From Desmodus rotundus (taxonomy: Eukaryota; Chordata; Mammalia; Chiroptera; Phyllostomidae): a stretch of DNA of 64,000 nt. Below the pieces are notes generated by a model that was not told the DNA's origin, did no database searches, and saw nothing but the letters and a program-made list of their open reading frames with translations. Of the stretch, positions 58,647 through 64,000 are shown piece by piece; the stretch's first letter is position 1; every line of letters begins with the position of its first letter. The position numbers and the translations under genes were made by a program. The DNA lies in NCBI RefSeq assembly GCF_022682495.2, contig NC_071389.1, forward strand, positions 177,816,056 through 177,880,055, read 5' to 3'.

Positions 58647-61130
58647 TATGAGTGAGATCATGCAGTGTTTACCCGTCTCTGTCTGATTTATTTCAGTTAG
58701 CATAATGCCTTCAAGCGTGATCCATGCTGTCCCAAATGGTAGGATTTCCTTCTTTTTTATAGCTCAGAAACATTCCATTGTATATGTGTGTGGAGATTTT
58801 ATGTGTATACATATGTATATATTCATATATGTATATGAATGTATGTCTGTCCAGAAAGTATCCAGCCGCATACTATGAAAAATACAGACATTTATTGAAG
58901 AAGATACAAGAGACATTGCAATAGGACAATGACACCGCAGTCCCCTTCAAAGTAGGCACCTTGGGGCCTCACACAGTTCTCCCAATTGCCAGCAGCTGCC
59001 CCATCCTCTTTTCCTGAACCTCACCATAGTCTGAAATTTCTTCCCTTTCAAAGGTGATTTTAGTTTTGGGAAAGGCCAGAAGTCACAAGACACCAAATCT
59101 GGGCTGTAGGGGGGTTGAGTCACCTGGGTGATTTGATGTTTCACAAAAAACTGCATGAGATGTGATGCATGAGCGGGTGCGTTGTTGTGATGAAGTTGCC
59201 AATCACCAGTTGCCCATAGCTGAGGCCTTCTGAATCACCCAAATAGTTTCCACAGAGGAATGTTCAAGCTTAATGCAAAACTTGATGCAGATTCCTTGCT
59301 CTACTCACTCAGTCATTTTGAATGCAATGGCCACACAGTACACATTCTCACTCAGCAGCATCTACCACCCCCACTGACTAGTACAGTGAAGTCATCATTG
59401 TTCACACATGCGCATTCCAGTCCACTCTCCTTGGATGCCAGGTTACATCAATATTGCACAAACTGTTCTTGTTATATTAATGATGGCCGGACTTTTTCTG
59501 GACAGACCTCGTATATATCTCACAATGTCTTTATTTATTCATTCTTCTATGAACTCATAGGTCATTTCCATGTCTTGGCTATTGGAAATAATGTTACACC
59601 GGATGTGGGGCTGCAGATAGCTCTTCGAGATAGTAATTTCATTCGATCAAGTAGTGGGATTGTTGGACTGTATGGTAATTCTATTTTAATTTCTTGAGGA
59701 ACCTCTATACTGGTTTCCACAGTGGCTGCACCAATTTATATTCCGACCAACAGTGCGCAAAGGGTTCCCTTTTCCCCACATCCTCACCAGCATTTGTTAT
59801 CTCTTGTCTTTTTGATAATAGCCATTCTAGCAGGTGTGAGGTGACATCTCGTTGTGGTTTGTATTTATTTATTCATTCACCTGTTGAAGGACATCTTGAT
59901 TGCTTCTAGTTTTTGCAATGATGAATACTGCTGCTATAAATATTTGCATGCAGATTTTTGCATGGATATAATTTTTAAATCACTTGGGTAAATACCCAAG
60001 AGCTAAACTGCTCGACTGTATGGTCAAACTGGTAAGTTACCTATGAAGCTGCCAAAGTGCCAGAGTGCTTCTATCATTGTGTGTTTCCACCAGCAACTTT
60101 GTTCTGCATCCTTGGTAGAGCATGGTGTTGTAAGTTGTTTGGATTTTAGCCTTTCTAGCATGTGTGTAGTGGAATCTCATTGTTGTTTAAATTCACAATT
60201 CCTTGTTGACATATGATGTTGAGTATCTTTTCATATGCTTATTTTCCTTCTTTATATCTTCTATGTTGAGATGTATTTTTAGATCTTTCACTCATATTTT
60301 AACAGTGTCTGTTGTTTTTGTATGGTTGAATTTAAGGATACTTTGTATATTTTGAATACAAATCCTTTATCAGATATGTTTTGCAAATATTATTTTTGAT
60401 CTGTAGCTTGTCTTCAGATTCTTTTAATAGAACAAAAGTTTTTAATTTTAATAAGGTGTAATTTATCAATTTTTTTTTTACAGATCATGCTTTTGGTGTT
60501 GTATCAAAAATACATCACCTAGGTTATCTAGATTTTCTCTTCAGTTCTCTTCCACAAGTTTTATGTATTTGCACTTTGCATTTGATTTATGATTTATCTT
60601 GAGTTAATTTTTGTGACTAGTTTGTTTATGATTTTTTTCAGATGAACTTCTAGTTGTTTCAGCCCCATTTTTTTTGGAAAGAGTATCATTTTTTTCATTG
60701 AATTGCTTTTGTTCCTTTCTCAAAAATCAGTTGACAATATTTGTGTGGATCTATTTCAGGGATCTCTATTCTGTTCCAATGTGTGTATCCTTTTGTCAAT
60801 ACCACGCCCTCTTGATTACTGTAGTCTTTTATACTAAGTCTTAAAATTAGGTAGCATAAGTCTTCCAACTTTGTTCTCCTTCAGTATTGTGTTAGTCTAG
60901 ATCTTTTGACCTCTACAAAAATTTAGAATGTGTGTGTTAATATCTACAAAATAGCTTCCTGGGAAATTGATTGGTATTGCCTTGAATCTATATATCAAAT
61001 CAGGAAGAATTAAAATCTTATCAATAGTGAATCTTTCAATCTGTGAACATGAAGTATCTCTCCATTTATATTTAGATGTTCTTTGATTTCTTTCATGGAG
61101 TTTAGTGCTCTTCTGCATATCTAGCTACCT
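58647..61130 (-). mobile_element. LINE-1 (old), antisense, interrupted by mariner
   Basis: GTGAGATCATGCAGTGTTTAC, CATTCCATTGTATATGTGTG on the left; TTTCCATGTCTTGGCTATTGG (59566), CAACAGTGCGCAAAGGGTTCC, TAGCCATTCTAGCAGGTGTGAGG (59819), TATCAGATATGTTTTGCAAA (60369), CCTTGAATCTATATATCAAATC (60981) and TTCTTTCATGGAGTTTAG on the right. It is the reverse complement of L1 ORF2 plus 3' UTR. Two overlapping 3' blocks near 59550 and 59900 suggest two copies or an internal duplication. Confidence 0.75.
58844..59511 (-). mobile_element. Internally deleted mariner transposon, nested in L1
   Basis: Inverted ends GTCTGTCCAGAAAGTATCC / GGACTTTTTCTGGACAGACC with flanking TA. On the minus strand the C-terminal half of a mariner (DD34D) transposase is readable: DWQLHHNNAPAHASH (about 59214-59170), then QPPYSPDLVSCDFWPF and FPKLKSPLKGKKFQ (59117-59035). 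In the usual HHDNAPAH motif the second catalytic Asp is Asn here. The spacer to the third Asp is one residue short. At about 670 bp it is roughly half of the usual 1.3 kb, so the N-terminal half is deleted. Not functional. Confidence 0.88.
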
Positions 61131-62424
61131 TTCCATGCAAAGTTTCAGCTTGTGGTCCTCCTAACAAACATCAAAGGAAGTAAAGTCATTCTGTCCACTC
61201 AAAGCTCATGGAGACACTAAAACTGTACTCTTCGTGTTATAGGATTCACTGGAACTAAAGAGTTATTTTCCTAACATTAAATCCTTTCCCCAAAACCTAT
61301 GAAGTCAAAAAGCTAAACCTCAGTGAGTCAGGTGGAAGCCAGGCCCAGTGGTCACATACTAATCACCGGAGATCGCATTCCAGGGTCCTACAAACTTTCC
61401 CCATTAAGGCCACAGAGGTTCTCACTAAAGCCATAGAGATCTATTACCACGTTCCAAATGTCTCACTCAGCTTCTTGGGTCTTATGTGCTTCTTGGTTTA
61501 GAAACCCAAGAACTTTCATATGACTCTCAGGCAGATTTTTCAATATCAACAGATAAAAATTATAGTTTGCTCAGAAATGTGCTCTCATTATTCGAATACA
61601 GTGAAAATCACTGGATTATCTCATGTTGCTCTTTATGCCTTACCTCTTAGTCTGCCTGCAACAATTTCTGGTTTGTGACGATGGGAAGGTAAACCATCCC
61701 AGGGAATTTTTTTATTTGTTGATTAGTTCTTAATCTTTAACCCAGTATTAATTTGTAGTCATTTCTGTTCTAATGATCTCACAGTAGATAGAAATAATTA
61801 TTACCTAATTCATGGTTCTGGACTCAAGTAGTAATGACTGCTCATGGTAACTAATACTTGCATATAGTTTAAAAGTTTACAAGCACTTTTACATCTTTTT
61901 TTGTCTTTAATTTTGTGACTTAGGAACTATTTCCTTCATTTAACACAGAATGTCCCCAAAACCCATTAATATGCTAAGTACTAAATGCACTTTACCTTTC
62001 ATAAGAGAAGAAGCTGAGACAGAAAAATGGATCAGCAATGGGGAAGCTGGTTTCAATTCCAGGCACCACCTAATACTTTCCATGGATCTATACATTCGGC
62101 CTTTTCACTTTAAAGTCTTTGAATGGGGAAATGACGTCAAAGTCCCCAAAGAAGGAGTGAACGGCTCCAAATGCCGGCAGAAACCGAGATCTGGTGCCAC
62201 CGATGGAGATGCAGGTGCCAGATGGTGCATCACATGGATCACAAAACACAATAGGCGTTTAGGCACAGAGAGTGCCTGTTCCCCAGCCAGAAAGAAAGAA
62301 ATTAATACATTGTTTCCAATATCTGCCTTCAGTCAAGATTTTAGGTCCCTGCAGAATATAAAGAAAAAGTAATATCCAAAGGGTCTTACTGAACCAGGAA
62401 AAGTGGCATAATGTAGGTATTAAG
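61131..62424. other. No recognised feature
   Basis: A 140-codon + ORF (61950-62372) shows no domain, signal peptide or splice structure. Otherwise unassigned. Confidence 0.3.
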
Positions 62425-62515
62425 AGCCCAGATTCTGGAGCCGGATGGTCTGGGTTTGAAACCCAGCACAAAATTACTAGCTTTGTGACTAATTTTCTTG
62501 ATCACCAATTCTGAT
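62425..62515 (+). repeat. MIR SINE 5' fragment
   Basis: TTAAGAGCCCAGATTCTGGA, GCCGGATGGTCTGGGTTTGA, AACCCAGCACAAAATTACTAGC and TTTGTGACTAA match the MIR 5' half. Confidence 0.7.
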
Positions 62516-62664
62516 TTGTCAGGGTTTTTTCCCCACACCACCAAGCAATTTTCAAACAGTTTAACTCCGTTCAGACACTATCCACCCAGGGCTAGCATCA
62601 GATTCCATAGGTTAAGGACTCAGATCCGCAAGATTGGCCTCCACTTCAGATGGTGTTACCGGAC

Positions 62665-63195
62665 TAAAGGGGTCCTTTTGCCTGCACATGTCAGAACCAG
62701 TAAGGCATAACCAGCAGCTTGCACCAAAGCAAGAAAAGGTTTATTTACAGGAAGTGGCCCTGGCCAGAGACAGGTAGTGTAATGCTCAAAAACCTGGCTC
62801 CCTGACAGCTTCCAGGGGGTGGGTTATATAAAGGAAAAATCATTAATTATGGTGACTAAGAGAGTTAGGGTCATGGTGTCTCCTGATTGGTCAGTGCTGG
62901 AGCAGGGGGTAGTTAATCAGTGCACCTGGTCCTGATGTCAGCCACGGTGATGCTTTGTCTGCTTTCCCTGATTTTCTGGGCCTGTAGCTGAAACACAGCT
63001 GACGCCTAGACGCTCTCTTTAGCTTGATCCAACTGTCTCTGGGTCATTAGGCCTGAGGCTTTGTTCTTAAGACTATCTGATGGTTACTAGAACCTCAAGT
63101 CCTGAGGGCTGAATGATTAAGGGAGTAGGCATGCAAGGGAGGAGGCAGGTGGGTCAGGCTGCTGGATGAGGCCAGTTTCCATCTAAAGGAAAGGA
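62665..63195 (-). repeat. LTR-like repeat, antisense
   Basis: On the minus strand: a CCAAT box (reverse of CTGATTGGTCAG, 62883), a TATA box (reverse of GTTATATAAAGG, 62823) and a poly(A) signal (reverse of GGTTTATTTAC, 62739), spaced as in a retroviral LTR. No internal region is attached. Confidence 0.55.
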
Positions 63196-63269
63196 AGGAG
63201 AATATGTCGTATCAAAGTAAAGAAGTTTCTGCGTGGTTACAATGGCAACTGGAAGTCCAGGCTGTTACC

Positions 63270-63900
63270 TGTGGTTCTGACAGATTTGGCTACCAAGCAG
63301 AGGTTCCCACAACCCCCGCCTTGGATTCAATTAATTTACTGGAGTGGCTCACAGAACTCAGCAAACCAGTTTACTCACTACATTCCTGGTTTATTACAAA
63401 GGATACCAAAGGATACAAATCACCAGCCAGATGAAAGGATACATAGAGTGAGGTCCCAAAAGGAGCTTCTATCCTTGTGAAGTTTGGGGGCCTTGCATAG
63501 TGGCACATGGAACTGTTTTAATTCCCCAATTCAGAAGCTCTCTGAACTCCTTCCCTTTGTTTTTCTAATGGAGGCTTCATTATGCAGGCATGATTTATTA
63601 ACCCATTGTTCATTGGGGATCCATTCAACCTCCAGCCCAGCTTCACATTCCTCCCCAAGAGGTCAGAGGGGTGCAACTGAAAATTCCAGTCCCCTGGAGT
63701 ACGTGAATGAGTCTGTAAATGCTATAGGTTCCTGGCTAAGCAAGCAGGCTTATGGTCCCTAGTTTATTAAACTTAATGTTTAATTCCTTTCCTTTCCTTC
63801 TTTATTAATAATTAGCTAACTATTTACAATAACATTGGGACCTACAAAATAGAGGCTGCCCCAGTGACCTGGCCCAAATTCCAAATCTAAACCTCAGTGA
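63270..63900 (-). repeat. Repeat family B, copy 2 (LTR/ERV-like), antisense
   Basis: GGAGTGGCTCACAGAACTCAG, CCTGGTTTATTACAAAGGAT, ACCAGCCAGATGAAAGGATAC and GGAGGCTTCATTATGCAGGC are blocks of a common mammalian LTR-type repeat. The right part (63690-63825) is the reverse complement of 18225-18330. AATAAACC on the minus strand would be its poly(A) signal. Confidence 0.5.
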
Positions 63901-64000
63901 GCCGGTAACTACAGGAAACACCTGTCAAGGAAACCTAACACCCACCAGTCGCAACCCTCCAACTCAGCTTTAGGCAGTTTACCCGTGTAGCCTTTACTCA

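Noticed and set aside
58790..58843. TATG/CATA-rich stretch considered as an origin or AT-island
   Set aside because: Low-complexity L1-derived sequence next to a TA target site, with no further structure.
61950..62372. 140-codon + ORF considered as a coding exon
   Set aside because: No recognisable domain, no signal peptide, no matching splice partners. It ends in a Lys-rich chance tail.

Overview
This is a window of mammalian nuclear DNA, almost certainly from a bat of the vesper-bat group (Yangochiroptera). The evidence is seven tRNA-derived SINEs with the bat Ves signature (GGCTGGTGTGGCTCAG head, pyrimidine-rich body, A/T-rich tail), LINE-1 and ORF2-less half-L1 (HAL1-like) elements, a mariner transposon with readable transposase motifs, and older mammalian repeats (L2, MIR, MER5/hAT, Tigger1, LTRs). 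There are no prokaryotic features. Repeat family names come from sequence recognition only, without a database search.

Only one convincing intact protein-coding gene is visible. It lies on the + strand at about 39.75-45.0 kb. It has a TATA box, a signal-peptide exon, a 402-bp exon made largely of a perfect-length 8 x 36-bp (12-residue) tandem repeat, and several small exons of 48-66 bp that all keep phase 1. A short last exon follows, with a good polyadenylation signal. The product would be a small secreted, acidic, Ser/Thr-rich protein of about 212-229 residues. I do not recognise the family.

Layout: 0-10 kb, LTR pieces, an old L1 3' region, MIR/L2 scraps and a hAT element. 11-12.3 kb, two Ves SINEs, one nested in an L1 3' end. 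14-18 kb, an MLT1-like LTR and an L1 tail. 18-21 kb, a CA/CT microsatellite, a perfect 23-bp-arm palindrome, MIR and L2. 21.7-24.05 kb, an almost full-length decayed Tigger1 DNA transposon. 27.8-29.5 kb, a HAL1-like element with a 5' inversion (twin priming) and probable target-site duplication. 29.5-36.3 kb, LTRs, two Ves, an RPL26 processed pseudogene, L1 pieces and a possible ERV remnant. 37.0-38.6 kb, a PCNP processed pseudogene split by a Ves SINE. 39.7-45.0 kb, the gene. 45.4-52.4 kb, a hAT element, L2/L1 fragments, two Ves, a second 5'-inverted L1 and an abutting HAL1-like copy. 52.4-58.5 kb, mostly unassigned. 58.5-61.1 kb, a mariner MITE and a deleted mariner nested in L1. 62.4-63.9 kb, MIR and antisense LTR-type repeats.

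Apart from the gene and the retrotransposed mRNAs, the window is a record of successive insertions. No CRISPR array, operon, tRNA or rRNA gene, or defence system was seen. The most interesting item is the unrecognised repeat-exon secreted-protein gene; the repeat findings are mainly of evolutionary interest.
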